Source: Aphanomyces cochlioides (Eukaryota > Oomycota > Saprolegniomycetes > Saprolegniales > Verrucalvaceae). Taken from it: a stretch of DNA of 64,000 bases. Position numbers and translations under genes: made by a program. Positions 44,158 to 55,947 of this stretch are shown piece by piece (the first letter of the stretch is position 1; each line of letters begins with the position of its first letter). Below the pieces are notes generated by a model, which saw nothing but the letters and a program-made list of their open reading frames with translations, was not told where the DNA came from and ran no database searches. The DNA lies in the NCBI GenBank assembly GCA_019828595.1, contig JAHQRK010000045.1:124001-188000 (forward strand), given 5' to 3'.

Positions 44158-44982
44158 ATGTCCGACGCGGAGAACGAGCTATTGTGCAAGTCGTGGGTAC
44201 AAGTGTCTGAAGATCAGATAACTGGAACAGGACAGCCCTCATCAACGTTCTGGGAGGCTATCACAGCGGCGTACAATGCGTCGATCCCCTAATGTCGACC
44301 TGAAAGAACTGCCCGTGCCCTTGAGTCGAAATTTGCAACAATAAAACTCCACGTCGGGAAGTTTTGTGGCTGCTATACTGAAGCTACTGATCTGCGAGCC
44401 AGTGGCACAAACATCGACGATGTTATCGAGTGTGCCAAGACGCTGTACTATGAACGCAATGTGGACAAATCCGGCAAGCACATGCACTTCAAGTTCATGG
44501 AATGTTGGAGATTCCTTTCAAGCAAGCCCAAGTGGGAAACCTACTGAAGCAACACATTGGTGAAAAAGACCAAGCATGACGTCTCCGATGAGAGCGATGG
44601 TAGCTCCACGAAGGAAATATTACCACCGCTATCATCGGGAACATCATGCTTGGAGCGACCCGAAGGTGTCAAGACGGCCAAACGTCGAAAAAAAGTACTT
44701 GCGAAATTGCCAGATCATGACGAATCGCTTGCCAAAGCAACGGCAGACATGGCAGCAGCAATGGAAAGAAAGGCGCACGCTCAGACTATCGTTGCCAACA
44801 TGCAATTGTTTACAATGAGCACTGACAATTTGTCTCCAATTGCAAAACGCTTTGTGGAATTACAACAAGCCGAGGTTATCGCTACATTAGAAGCCCGTGC
44901 ACAAGAGAGACAAGCAAAATTGCAAGGCGATGCTGATGCAACACAAGCTAAAGCTAGTAAAGGCAGTGAAGTGCTTCTGTAA
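44158..44982 (+). pseudogene. Harbinger Myb/NAM-associated DNA-binding protein, broken
   Basis: The piece MSDAENELLCKSWVQVSED...TFWEAITAAYN is the trihelix/Myb-like start typical of plant and oomycete Harbinger ORF1. A stop follows at about 44297. The next part (KFCGCYTEATDLRASGTNIDDVIECAKTLYYE...FKFMECWRFLSSKPKW) is in another frame and ends in a stop at 44544. The C-terminal coiled-coil (LAKATADMAAAMERKAHAQ, ELQQAEVIATLEARAQERQ) is open to 44982. In this superfamily the protein helps bring the transposase to DNA and the nucleus. Confidence 0.8.
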
Positions 44983-45021
44983 TGATGTGTGATGCGTGAC
45001 TTGTAATAAAGTTAATTACAT

Positions 45022-46421
45022 TTATTGATTACCTCTCTTATTCCACAGGTGCTCAATGATATCCCTTCTTAGCTTGTTGTGTCCATTTTCATCACGAACT
45101 GCATTTGAGAGCTCAATATAAGTTTGAAAGGAGGCTGGTTCTATCAAGTGGGCTAAATCCACTTGACAACTGAATTCATCACTACAAGAATCGTTGTCGA
45201 ATTCTTCGTTTTCGACAACCATGTTATGAAGGCAAATTCATGCTTGCCAAATTATATGCATCATTTCGCGACTCCAGCAGCGTCCTGGGTTAGCCAGAAT
45301 ATGAAAGCGAGCAAGGAGTACTCCGAAGCAACGCTCTACATCTTTTCGAAGCCCTTCATGTCTTTCACAATACAATTTTTGCTTGTTGGAGGTGGGATTT
45401 GATAAGCTCTTTTGAAATAGAGTAAAGTTAGGATAAATACCATCGGCCAGAAAGTAGAACATGTTGTACTTTGAACCATTAACCTATACTGCATGGTAAT
45501 GTGCTAGCCGTTAACGAAGCACTTTACCTCGAACGAAGCTGCATTTGACGCACCATTTATAACTTTTACCAACAACGTTGACCTGTCGAGGACATTGATG
45601 TCGTTATTAGAGCCAGGAATGCCCACAAATGCGTGCCAAATCCAAAGATTCTTGGTAGCTACAGCTTCCAATATAATTGAACGGCGTCCATTTCGATCTT
45701 GGTATTGCCCCTGCCAAGCCACGGGGCAATTTTTCCACTCCCAGTGGGTGCAGTCGATTGAGCCGAACATTCCGGGGAATCCACGCTCTTCGTTCTCCCT
45801 CATGTGTCTTAGAATATCATCTGGAGTGGGGTCCCGTAGATATACTTCACCAAACGCAGCCACAATCGCTTTTGCAAATCTCTTTAAAGTGACATTTGCT
45901 GTGGTTTCACTCAGACGACAATATTCGTCTACAGCGTCTGCACTTATCCCATAGGCTAGCATTCGCATAGCAGCAGTGCACTTTTGTATTGTTGATAGTC
46001 CTATTGAATAAATTTAAAGCCACCATAGTGCGAATAGTATAGTACCTCTTCTACTTGCAGCATCTCTCTTTTGCTCAAAATAGTCATCAATACCGACAAT
46101 ATTCGTCATGATACGTTCAAATATCTCTCTTGACACCCTAAATCTGCGTCTAGACATGACATCCGAATACACGGGTGGCGTGGAAACGTCTCCAAAGTAG
46201 TCACGGACAATTCTTTCGTGTCCCTCGATGTGATGTCGAGGCAAATTCGCTTTCGGACCGGATCTAGAGCCACCCCAAGGACTTCCTGCTAAATGGGCCT
46301 CGTATCTTTGGATCCTCGTTCTTGTCAAGCAGAGAATTGTCGCAGCGATATGGTCGTCTTCGTCTGATGAGTCGAAGACATCGTCGACCAGTTGGGTCAG
46401 CGTTGCCTTCCATGCTTCCAT
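45022..46421 (-). pseudogene. Harbinger DDE transposase with one late nonsense codon
   Basis: Exons 46421-46047, 46000-45528 and 45483-45022 join in phase across introns of 46 and 44 bp. The N-terminal part includes FEQKRDAASRRG, then LSTIQKCTAAMRMLAYG. The catalytic acids are in GMFGSIDCTHWEWKNCP (first D), GIPGSNNDINVLDRS (second D) and KDVERCFGVLLARFHIL (E). A TGA inside the C-terminal helix (IIWQA*ICLHNMVVENEE, about 45240) is the only disabling change I see, so the copy is young but probably dead. About 44 residues follow the stop. Confidence 0.85.
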
Positions 46422-47135
46422 GTTCCATGAAAATGTGCCCGTGTAATTTTATTATCTAAATATAGGATTAAAGAGAAAGCAGTGTTGAAACCCAGTGCAC
46501 CAAAAATGCTCTTTCTTCTCAAACACGGAGTTTCGAAACTCCGCCCTGACTTTGACACTGAATAAAACTCAGTTTCAGTGTCAAAACTCAGTGACCGGTG
46601 GAGATGCTCTCAATTGCCAGACTCTTAAACAAGCTCAAGCTGTCGAATTGCAACCTTGAAGACTTGGAATTCACTCGATTGACCTTCGCAATGGCATCCC
46701 TGCAGCTAGAACATTGTGACTTAGGCCCTACTTACTTTATTTTTTCGTTGGCAAGACAATTGGAAGGCTCTAACCCCTGAAGCTCAACGCCTATCGAGAC
46801 GTGAGCATCGCTGGGCTGGAGCATTTGCTACGAGTCTTACCAGACACATCGATCAAGTCCTTGACAAGTTTACCATTTCACAACGACGATCTCTGCAAGT
46901 TGGCACCATCGTTCAGAAAGTGCTCTGTGGCGAATTGGAATATTTGTCGAGCGGAACAGCTATTGACGGCTTACGACTCTTGATTCAAAGCTTGAGCTTT
47001 CCCAGTCGTTTCGTGAAAAGAACACGATTTCGACTGAAAACACCAAAGGGATCTACTCTTGAAGCGTCAATTGTCAAGTCTCTCGTGGACTTTGCGACTG
47101 AATGTCGGGTTGACTTCAAGTACGACGCAAGATGA

Positions 47136-47973
47136 CCAGAGTTCATCGTTATTCACAAGTTTTGCCGTGTTCAACTATTCCAGCATTAAAAACAGAAACT
47201 TATCAATTCTTGCTCTCTGGATGTGAAGATCGATTGATCCGAGAATGAGAAAAGATATCGTGACACATATTGTGCTTTTGCTGTAAATTTCTATTTTTTG
47301 CATGATTTCTCAATTTCAGCACAATGACGCCTTGAACCGGGCCAGAGGGAAAATATAGCGATAAGCTTCTTTAAAGCGGGTCCGTCCTATTAATAGCTCC
47401 ACTGTTACTTATCATCAATTTTAAGCATTATTCATCGTTGTGACGAGCAAAATCCAATGCTTTGTCGCTTTTAATCCACTATTTCATCCAGAATTTGTAA
47501 AATCGTACATGTTGAGAAGTTAGTGAGCATTTTGCTCAGTCAAAACAGCCGTATCATGCGTCACACGCTCCTCGCGGCTTCCTTGAGAGTAGTTTGGATC
47601 ATCTCGTCTGTCTGCATGAGCGGACGAACGTGGACAAAGGAGCATGATCGATGATGGTTCATGGGTGTCTCGACATTGTTGTTTATATTTGATTGCGCAG
47701 GAAGTGGAAATTTGTACCAAATCGACGACTTGAATTGACAAGTTGCGTCGTTAGAAGGCTCGTCCAACTAATAGAGCCTTGACGATATTGTCAAATATAC
47801 CTAGTATGGGAGTCGAGGAATCCATAACCCACCAACCAGCCTGTGACGAAGTGGGGACAGCCCTCGACCGCTGACGAGGTCCGACAACATTCATCAATTT
47901 AAGAGAGGAAACACAAAAGGTATCAATAAGACGATCCTACTCAGCCCAATCCGACAAGTTATACAAATTCGTG
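47136..47973. other. Intergenic, nothing recognised
   Basis: Convergent 3' flanks of LRR members E and F. No repeat of the MITE families and no domain are seen. Confidence 0.35.
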
Positions 47974-49341
47974 TCACTCCGAGACATGTTCAAACTCGCA
48001 GCCACATTCCGTGGCAAAGTCTTTGAGAGACTTCACAGTTGACACGTCGATCGGCGAATTCCATGTCTTCCATGCGAATCGTTTCGTCTTGATGGATCGA
48101 CTAGAATGGCCAATACACTTTGAATTCAAAGGCGCAAGTCAGGAATGACCACGTCACTTTCATACGACAATAACTCCATTTGTGTCATCGTTTGGTTCTT
48201 TTCAATGGCCGCCACAAAGCATTTAAAAAACGAGGAACACACGTCAGCAACACCCAGTGACAATGTTTCCAATCGACAATGCTCAAACCTTGGACGCTCC
48301 AATTTTCTTTCGCAAACCGCACTCCAGCGAACTTGAGATGTTTCATGTGCGTACGCGGTAGGACTCTCAAAAGAGACTCCATCGCATCGGCGCTCATCTT
48401 CTTGTTATCCGTGAGTACAAAACTTGTAACTTTGGAGCCGGAGCCAAAGACTTCACCGTATCAGAGTCCAAGTCGTCGACTTCCAACGTCTTCATGGAGA
48501 ACGTCAGTCGAGTAAAATCCACGTCGTCGAGCTTGAAACTCGACAACTTGACTCTTTTCAGGGTCGAATTGAACATCGCTTGATAAAACGATTGCTTCAA
48601 CTCGTTGCCCACTTCGGTCCAAGCATCGTTCGTTCCCGTAAACTCAAACTCTTTCGATGTTGGACTTTGGAACCATGCAATGAGATGGTTGATGTTGTCT
48701 TCAGTCAGTTTATGACCCTTGGGTGAGACTTGCAATACTTGGAGCTGCTCACTCGTTCCAGCGAACTGAAATACGTCGTCGTACATCGCATCGTAGTCTT
48801 TGTCAACCTCCAAATCTTCAAAATCCTCGATGGACAACGATGTCAAGTGCGGCAATCGAGGCAAAATATCCTTGCAACTCGTTCGGCCATCATCAGTGCA
48901 CTTGAAGTATATGCTAAGTCGAGTAATGTGCAGGTTCCAAACGTCATCGTCATCGTCGACGTCTGCTGCGTCTGGAAATACTTCGACCCGCCACTCGATC
49001 GTGGCCATCGGATCCAAATGCTCGACGTACCAGTCGACATCGTCTGTGGCTTGAGTATCGTCTTGGAAATCATAAATGACAACTTTGGCATAGTACTTGG
49101 CAAAGTCTTCATACGATTCAAGCTCTCGATTGAGACACAACGTCGGCCACAAATCCGAGACGTCGTCAAAGTCGTTGCTCAATTCGTAGAGTTGGTCCAG
49201 AGGACCCAGCACCTTGAGCGGATGAAGAACTTGTAGGAAAGTAAACACATCATCGGCGTTCGTGATATAAAATACAATCTTTGCCGTGACATTGACTGGT
49301 AGCGTTGCGAAGAATGGCGTGGGCTTTCGGGGTTTCTTCAT
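47974..49341 (-). pseudogene. F-box/LRR family member F, frameshifted in the C-terminal third
   Basis: The frame from MKKPRKPTPFFATLPVNV (49341) is open for about 300 residues, with an F-box-like start and LRRs (LTSLSIEDFEDL, LKRVKLSSFKLDDVDFTRLTFSMKTLEV). It goes out of frame after SDTVKSLA near 48440. Pieces continue as DAMESLLRVLPRTHMKHLKF (about 48385) and VKSLKDFATECGCEFEH (about 48020), so the original end is at 47974. One or more small deletions lie between. A truncated 315-residue product could still be made. Confidence 0.8.
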
Positions 49342-49564
49342 AATTCGAATGCGAGCCCATTGATCTTATTCAAGTGAAGGTCTATCGTCAGTACTGATGG
49401 TGAAGATACACACTCGCACTTTGTTGTTGTGATATTCTTGTATCTACGATGGACGATATTCTTCACAAAAAACACCAATCCATCCAGCATGAATTAGAAA
49501 ACAGCGAAGTTGAGCTATTTGGGGTCATTCAAGTTGTCGCATTGCGAGGACAAACCAAAATCCT

Positions 49565-49858
49565 TCACTCTACAACCACCCTGACGACTCCAACGACAGC
49601 CATACCGTCTTGTTGACGGGCCACAACCATCGAGTTGACCAAAACTGTGCATGAGATTGCAACCGGTGATCTTCCAGATTGAGTCAAAAGTCGAGCTAAT
49701 TGGATTGGCATACCTTGTGTGTCTGCTCCAAGATCGCTAAAAGATTTGAGATGTCGAAGCGACGGTTCCTTTGAGTATAATACTTGAATCCTTGGACTTG
49801 CAGATAAGTCTTCAATCACTTTCATTTTTGGAGAGGTCAGCTCAGATACGACAATCAT
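49565..49858 (-). CDS. Small unidentified frame (97 residues)
   Basis: From ATG at 49858 it reads MIVVSELTSPKMKVIEDLSA...VAISCTVLVNSMVVARQQDGMAVVGVVRVVVE. The alternating hydrophobic pattern looks protein-like, perhaps a beta-rich fragment of a larger gene. No family was recognised and no paralogue is in the window. It could be a relic. Confidence 0.25.
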   Translation of the reverse strand: MIVVSELTSPKMKVIEDLSASPRIQVLYSKEPSLRHLKSFSDLGADTQGMPIQLARLLTQSGRSPVAISCTVLVNSMVVARQQDGMAVVGVVRVVVE

Positions 49859-50540
49859 GGTCGAAGACTCGCTTTCACTCCCTGTTTATTCCCTTTTGTG
49901 TTGCGTGCAATAGTTATATTGCAAGCACTACTACTCAACATTCAGAGCTTTAAGAATTGTAGCCTCCACAGATTCGTCAAGTCATACGACATAAATCTCT
50001 GTCACGACAATTGTTTCAAGCTACAATTAGTCCTATGCCAGTCGTCCCCCTAGCCAGATGGGAAAAATATTACAAAATCCCTTTTCGTGCATGAGGAGCG
50101 CAATTTCTGCATGGATACTTGACGTTGTCAAGGTGCCAAGGTTCGGTAACTTAACAGGCCAAATCTGGGGTCAGGTCACACTTTAAGTCACATGATGAAA
50201 TTCGAGATATCTCTGCCACCAGGAAAAATCCGTCATTTGCTCGTAGGCCTTACCTGAGGCGGCACAGCCTATCTGCCGCCTTGTTCAATGCGAAAAAAGA
50301 TAAAGTAAGCTCCGTCCTTCTAGTCATCCACGCAGTTTAAGGCTATTGCTTGAGAAAAACCTGGAAAGTCGAAAAAACCATTAAAAACCTATAATTAACC
50401 TGTCATCCAGGGAAATCGCCCTGAAATACTAATAAAACCTAAAAAACCTAAGCATCAGGTGACCTGGATACGGACAAAAGTTGATTGACGAGAGAGACAC
50501 AAGATCACAAGAGCTCGCTTGGGTGGGTCGCGATTGCGTG
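49859..50540. other. Intergenic, nothing recognised
   Basis: An AT-rich run with short AAACCT repeats near 50380-50450 precedes LRR member G. No MITE ends were found. Confidence 0.35.
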
Positions 50541-52107
50541 ATGAAGAAGCCCAAAGCGTCGACACCGGTACGCTCTCTGCTGCCACTCGACGTTTTCATC
50601 AAGATTGCGTTTTACCTTCCAGGCGCTGCCGATCTATTTGCGTTTCTGGAAGCTCTCCGTCCATACAATCTTTTGGGTCCACTGGAGCATCTCTCACGTA
50701 CGGCAACCCTGAAAGTCTCCTGCCCCTCCCCAAGCCCTACTTCGCGACCAGATTTCCTGACTAGATTAGCTGCAGATAGTTAACTTTGGCTTCTGCCGCC
50801 GACCTAACAAGTGTCGTTGCCTCAGTTCCCGACCGACGCTGCAGAGCCTACAAAGACCCTGTTTTCACGTGTTTCACGTGACACATCTCTATAAGCTGGG
50901 CTCGCGACGCGATCATTGGATATACTTGTGGCCTCGCTTGGTAATTCCTCGATCATTCAATAGCTGGTCTACCTCGTACGAAGCGATCGCCAAGTACTAC
51001 TCGACGGTAGCCATCCAGGACCTGGGTCAAGCTGCGTGGCTCAAGAAGCATTTAGATCCACAAACAAAGATTGAATGGGTTGTCGAAAAATTCCCAAATT
51101 CGGTGTCGGAGATTGCAGATGAGGTGTGGGATCTGCGTATTGCTCGAGTTCGCTTTGGCTTCAAGCACAATTCCGTCTCAAGTGGCAAGGAAATCTTGTC
51201 TCGACTCAAACACTTGACGTCCTTGAAAGTCCATGTCAAGCATGCCTTTTCCACGCCTGAAATACTGAACGAAAATCATCGAATATGGGACGACATTTTC
51301 AAATTTGTAGCCCAGAGCGACCAGCTCACGGAATTTGAATTTTTTCGGGAGACACATGCAATGACAGCATCGAGTCTCGTCCAACTCATCGAATGGTTTC
51401 GCCGTCAACCCGTCCGAGTATTCGAATGTAAAGCAGGAACTTGGGATCAAATCAACAAGAGTTTAAACCAGTCGTTTTACGAAGCCATCTTTAACTGCCC
51501 GACTCTGGACAAGCTCGTGTTGTCGAATTGTGACTTCCATGGTTTGGATTTCAGTCGATTGAAGTTTTCAAAGCGGTCGTTGCAACTGGGATATTGCAGC
51601 ATTGGATCTGAGTTCATTATTTCCTTGGCCAGTCGATTGGAAATCTCTAAAATCACTCAATTCAAGCTTTGTGTGTGTCGTGATATAAGCATCGACAGCA
51701 TCGTGTATCTGGTACGTATATTACCAAGTACATCTATCAAGTACTTGACGTTGACAGACATATCATTTAACATCGAAAATCTCATCAAGTTGGCTCAGCT
51801 AGTTGAGAATTGCGCATTGGAAACGTTATCGCTCCATACAATTCTTTCATCGAGGTCCTTTGTCGAGAGTCTTGTGACAGCTATTCAAAGCAACCAGACA
51901 ATTCACGACTTGGAATTATCGCTGCCTGGGATTACGGTTGAAGAAATGCGACTTTTGATCCAAAGCGTCTGCCATCCCAGGCGAAGAGTGAAAAGAAAGC
52001 GGCTCAGATTGAGAATACCAAAAGATGATGAGGAGGAGCATCTGGTCAAATCTCTCAAGGATTTTGCCGTAGAATATGGTGGTGAGTTCGCCGATGACTC
52101 GCATTAA
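50541..52107 (+). pseudogene. F-box/LRR family member G, interrupted by a 189-bp insert
   Basis: It starts MKKPKASTPVRSLLPLDV (50541) and reads to GPLEHL. An insert (50695-50883) brings in stops. The protein resumes as YKLGSRRDHWIYLWPRL and is open to 52107 (KDFAVEYGGEFADDSH). The LRR part is complete (FYEAIFNCPTLDKLVLSNCDFHGLDFSRL, IHDLELSLPGITVEEMRLLIQS). Apart from the insert I see no break, so loss of function is recent or the insert is spliced. It is most similar to member I. Confidence 0.85.
50695..50883. mobile_element. Small insertion with 7-bp target duplication in LRR gene G
   Basis: CATCTCT is present before (50688-50694) and after (50884-50890) the 189-bp insert. The insert starts CACGTACGG and ends TTTCACGTGA, so CACGT/ACGTG may be its short inverted ends. 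The duplication size is closer to hAT-type elements (8 bp) than to TA or TNA elements. It is GC-richer than its surroundings. Confidence 0.6.
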
Positions 52108-52189
52108 ATTTTTTCTACATCAATCATCTCTAATTTTCCCTCAGTCTTGATTAAGAAATTCTCCCAAACCATTTCGTCATTGCTCATAA

Positions 52190-54000
52190 TCAAAGATCTT
52201 CATCGACGCGTTCGTTTTTTCGATTAAAGTTTAGCCTGGAAGCTTCAACAAAAAGCAAGATAACACTGTGCTAATCAACCAATCTCGACTAAGTTGTATA
52301 TTGAGTCTACGCTGGAGGATCGGCCTTTATCTTTTGGCACAGGGACAGGTCTTAGCGCTGAGGAGCTTGAATTAATAAATCATCTCACACTTCCCCCGAA
52401 AATGTTGTATGTTGGCGTAGATAATCCACACGTTGTGGATTATCAACGACAATCGCGATTACTCAATTTAGCTCTCTTTTCGTGCTTGGGGAGATTGGGC
52501 GTGCTAAGAAAGCTAGGGGGTTCCGAAAGTGTAGGTAATATGAGTGTTGGGAGGATTTGGGGGAAGTGTCATTTCCTGAGATAGACACAAATTTACATAT
52601 GACATTACTGCTCATAATCGGGATTGAACAATACCAGGAAGATCGAATAAATTCTTGTTCCACTGAATTTGAGTTCACTTCAAGCAAAGGCTACGGTGAG
52701 TATCATTCGTTTTCAACAGATCGCTATTCAAATGTTCACTTTGTGATGATGCTTGGCCTTATAGCGTCTCGTTTGGCAAACAAGCTAGTTTTACGACAAT
52801 GGCTGCAGTTCGTCAAAGCTCGGAGCTATGATAATGAGCTCTTGGGTAAGGTATTAGGCGAGAAGTCGAAGTTAAACATAATATGCAACGACCTTTATGA
52901 ACTTTCTCCTCTTGAGTCTGCGTTGACCACCAAAAAGTTTCTCGTTGTCCTCACGATTTCCGAAATGATTGACAAAAAGCGACTGCAGCACAATTGACCT
53001 TTTATATCGAGTGTTTCACAAACATCGCTGAAGTCTCGCTAAAAAAACTCTTTGACCACTGGCCTTGTCTTTGTCATCTTGCTCCAGTTCTCGACTTGAC
53101 TTGATGGCAATTTCGATAAAACATTTGGATTCGGATAAGTTCGTTGAAGTGGTTCAAGTGGAGAAGAATTCATCCAACCACGATCTCAACAGAGCAATGG
53201 ATCGCAACACCATGACGAAGAAGCGCAAGGCGTCTGCACCAGTACACTCTCTGCTACCCGTCGATGTTGTCCACAAGATTGCAAATTCTACTTCGACTCG
53301 TTCGTTTTTGCTATTTAAGTTTAACCTGGAAGCTTCAACTGAATGCCGTGCTATTGAATCATAACAGTGCTGCAATGGCCAAAATCGAGATATTTTATGT
53401 TTAATCTCCGAGAACATCGTGCACGATAAAATCTGTCGAGATTAATAATCAACCAATTTCGACTTCGTTGTATATTGAGTCTATACTGGAGGATCAGCAT
53501 GTATCTTTAGGCTGAGGGACGTGGAGGCCCTTGGATATATATCACCGCGCATTTCGCCCGTAATTCATTTTCATAGGATATTTTCAGCACGTTGTGGATA
53601 ACCCAGGGCGGTCACGGTGACTCAAATTGGCTCTCTTACCTTCTTGCTACAGAGGGTCATTTCAATTGGTAGATGTAGGACATTAGTGCTTAACATCGAG
53701 AAGGAAAGAGACCAGGAAGAACAGCTATGCGTCAAGTTTTTTTCAAGCAAAGGCCGCGGTGATTATCATTCGTGCACATGTCAATCTTGAAGAAGGCGAT
53801 GCTCATCATCGAATGTCACGACCTCTATTAATTTTCTCCTCTTGAGTTTGTGTCGGCCACCGCCAACTTATCTCAGTCCCCACGTTTTCCAAGATATGAT
53901 CGACGCTACCAACATGCCTCACAAAAAGCGACCGCAGAACGACAAATGTATGATATCGAGTGTGTTCACAAAGAAAGTTAAAGTCTCGCTAACTCTACGA
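52190..54000. repeat. Diverged tandem duplication of the flank downstream of LRR gene G
   Basis: TCGTTTTTTCGATTAAAGTTTAGCCTGGAAGC (about 52210) recurs as TCGTTTTTGCTATTTAAGTTTAACCTGGAAGC (about 53302). TTGTATATTGAGTCTA(C/T)(G/A)CTGGAGGATC (52293) recurs at 53467, and the part around 52930 recurs near 53850 and again near 56140. One frame (52557-52997, LLLIIGIEQYQEDRINSCSTEFEFTSSKGYGEYHS) looks protein-like and is partly mirrored at 53690-53790. It could be an unidentified gene or just 3' flank. Confidence 0.55.
53104..53364 (+). pseudogene. F-box/LRR family relic H (N-terminal stub)
   Basis: MAISIKHLDSDKFVEVVQVE...RAMDRNTMTKKRKASAPVHSLLPVDVVHKIAN matches the start of members I and J, then breaks at about 53288 into the duplicated 3' flank (RSFLLFKFNLEASTE is not LRR sequence). 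This deletion joins a gene start directly to a gene end. The stub supports the longer N-terminus proposed for member J. Confidence 0.8.
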
Positions 54001-54319
54001 GCATTGCCTCCTCATCGTCGTCATCTAATAGCATCAATCACAAACAGAATTCACGCATTTAATATTGTTTAATCGATTCGAATTTGGAGTTGCCTGGCGA
54101 ATCGACTGGGCAAATCGATTTGTGAATCGCTTAGCCAATCATATCACGTTAAAATTTATTTTTTAGCCAATCATATTTATTTAACTTTGCACTCTCTTTT
54201 ATACGCGACTTGTGAACAGGAAAGTCGCAACAACAATGGTTCCTTGCGCAAAAGCTGCGCATCCCCAGAGTGGCTGATGGCTCTAGGAAGAACTCTTTAA
54301 ACAGTATTGGTAAAAGATA

Positions 54320-54382
54320 TTGTTATTTACACTCTAAATTGTGAACGGGGTGAAAAAATACAAATTTGGGTGAAAAAGACAA
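54320..54382. repeat. 63-bp minimal MITE
   Basis: TTGTTATTTACACTCTAAAT... to ...GGGTGAAAAAGACAA, with TA at 54318-54319 and 54383-54384. It consists of little more than the two ends of the element type seen at 60730 and 63703 (CACTCTAAATTGTG; TTTTGAC side) and looks like an extreme internal deletion. Confidence 0.65.
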
Positions 54383-54545
54383 TAGAAAAAGACATTCAAA
54401 ATCGATTCGGACAATAGACTGGAAAGTCCAAATTTGTGCGAAATTGACAAAATATATTCACTGAACCCGTCAATATGCTTTTTCGTTCTTGATCCGGATT
54501 CGGATAACTGCAACAAGGAAACAAGATCTCGACAGTGCGCGTGTG

Positions 54546-55947
54546 ATGGATCGCAATACCATGATGAAGAAGCTCAAAGTGTCTGCACCAGTACGCTCTT
54601 TGCTACCAGTCGACGTAATCATCAAGATTGCGTTTTGCATTCCAGTCGCTGCTGACCTGTTTGCGTTTCTGGAAGCTCTCCGTCCATACAACCTCCTTGG
54701 TCCTCTGGAGCATCTCTACCAGCTCGGCATGCGACTCGATCGTTCGTTTTACTTGTGGCCTTGCTTGCGACTTCCTCCTTCGCTTGATGAATGGTCTGTA
54801 TCATACGAAGCGATCGCCAAGTACTATTCGAACGTAGTCATCCAAGACCTCGGGCAAGCTACATGGCTCAAGAAACATTTGGGTCCGCAAACAAAGATTG
54901 AATGGATTGTCAACAATTTCCCAACCTCGACGACAGAGATTGCAGATGAGGTATGGGACTTGCGTATTACTACTACGAGTACGCCATGGCTTCAAGTGCA
55001 ATTCCCTCTCAAGTGGCAAGGAAATCTTGTCTCGACTCAAGCACTTGACGACCTTGAAAGTTTACGACGAGCATGCGTTTTCTATACCCGCAGAAGTATT
55101 GGACGAATATCACCAAGCATGGGACGACATTTTTAAATTTGTCGTCGAGAGCCACCAGCTCACGGAATTGCAAGCTTCTCCAGATTCTCATGCAATGACA
55201 TCGTCGAACCTCGTCAACCTCATCGCTTGGTTTCGCCGTCAACCCGTCCGAGTATTTGAATGCACGTCAGCAACTTGCCGGCGAATCGACAAGAGTTTAA
55301 AGCAGTCGTTTTACGAAGCCATCTTTAATTGCCCGACTCTGGACAAGCTCATTTTGTCGAAATGCGACTTCCAAGGTTTGGATTTCAGTCGATTCAGATT
55401 TTCAATGCGATCATTACAACTGGGATATTGTCGCATGGGGTCTGACTATATTAATTCCTTGGCCAGCCGGTTGGAAAACTCTAACCTCACTCATCTCGGC
55501 GTTTACGTGTGTCACGATGTAAGCATCGACAGCGTCGAGAGTCTGGTACGTGTCTTACCATATACATCTATCAAGCACTTGGCGCTGACAAGCTTGCCAT
55601 TTAACAGCAAAGATCTCAGCAAGTTGTCTCAGCTGTGTGAGAATTGTCCTGTGGAATCTTTATCGCTCCATGCATTTCAATCATCGTTCTCCTTTGTCAA
55701 GAGTCTTGCGACAGCAATTCAAAACAACAAGACAATTCACGATTTGGAAGTATTGTTGCCTGGGATTACAGTTGAAGAAATGCGATTTTTGATCCAAAGT
55801 GTCTGCCATCCCAGTCGAAGATTGAAAAGAAAGCTGCCCAAATTGACGATTCCAGGAAATAAGATGGAGAAGCCTCTGATCAAATCTCTCAAGGACTTTG
55901 CCGCCGACTGTGGAGGAGAGTTCAAATACGGCCCGAACCTGATGTGA
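54546..55947 (+). pseudogene. F-box/LRR family member I with one frameshift
   Basis: It starts MDRNTMMKKLKVSAPVRSLLPVDVIIKIAFCIP (54546) and is open to EVWDLRI. An indel at about 54968-54990 then shifts the frame, and the LRR part continues openly from GFKCNSLSSGKEILSRLKHLTTL to 55947 (KDFAADCGGEFKYGPNLM). Its first 300 bp are nearly identical to member J (VIIKIAFCIPVAADLFAFLEALRPYNLLGP), which implies recent duplication or gene conversion. The upstream flank also shares the GATTCGGATAA segment with H and J. Confidence 0.85.

Larger units (their letters stand above)
43872..46609. mobile_element. PIF/Harbinger transposon (2738 bp) with TCA duplication
   Basis: The ends are GAGCATCTCCACC... 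(43872) and ...GGTGGAGATGCTC (46609). The inverted repeats extend with mismatches to about 48 bp (GACACTGAAACTGAGTTTT on both). The target TCA is present at 43869-43871 and 46610-46612. It carries the two genes usual for the superfamily: a Myb-like protein (plus strand) and a DDE transposase (minus strand), convergent and 39 bp apart. Each has at least one stop. Confidence 0.95.
42957..47135 (+). pseudogene. F-box/LRR family member E, decayed and split by Harbinger
   Basis: The start MKPQTMSKSSYSKLP (42957) is followed by many stops and frame changes. Recognisable pieces are EHIAKYYSNVVIHDLSQAEWLKKHL (43390), RLKHLKSLRVYDDHEFDMPEE (43605) and, up to the insertion at 43871, sequence for KLFTKPCS where paralogues have QTFYQAMF. 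After the Harbinger element the gene resumes at 46610 with NCQTL...KLKLSNCNLEDLEFTRLTFAM. It ends at 47135 (DFATECRVDFKYDAR). It was probably dead before the insertion, given the decay in both parts. Confidence 0.85.

Noticed and set aside
49565..49858. Confident call of a new gene
   Set aside because: Only a protein-like hydrophobic pattern supports it, so it is listed at low confidence without a function.
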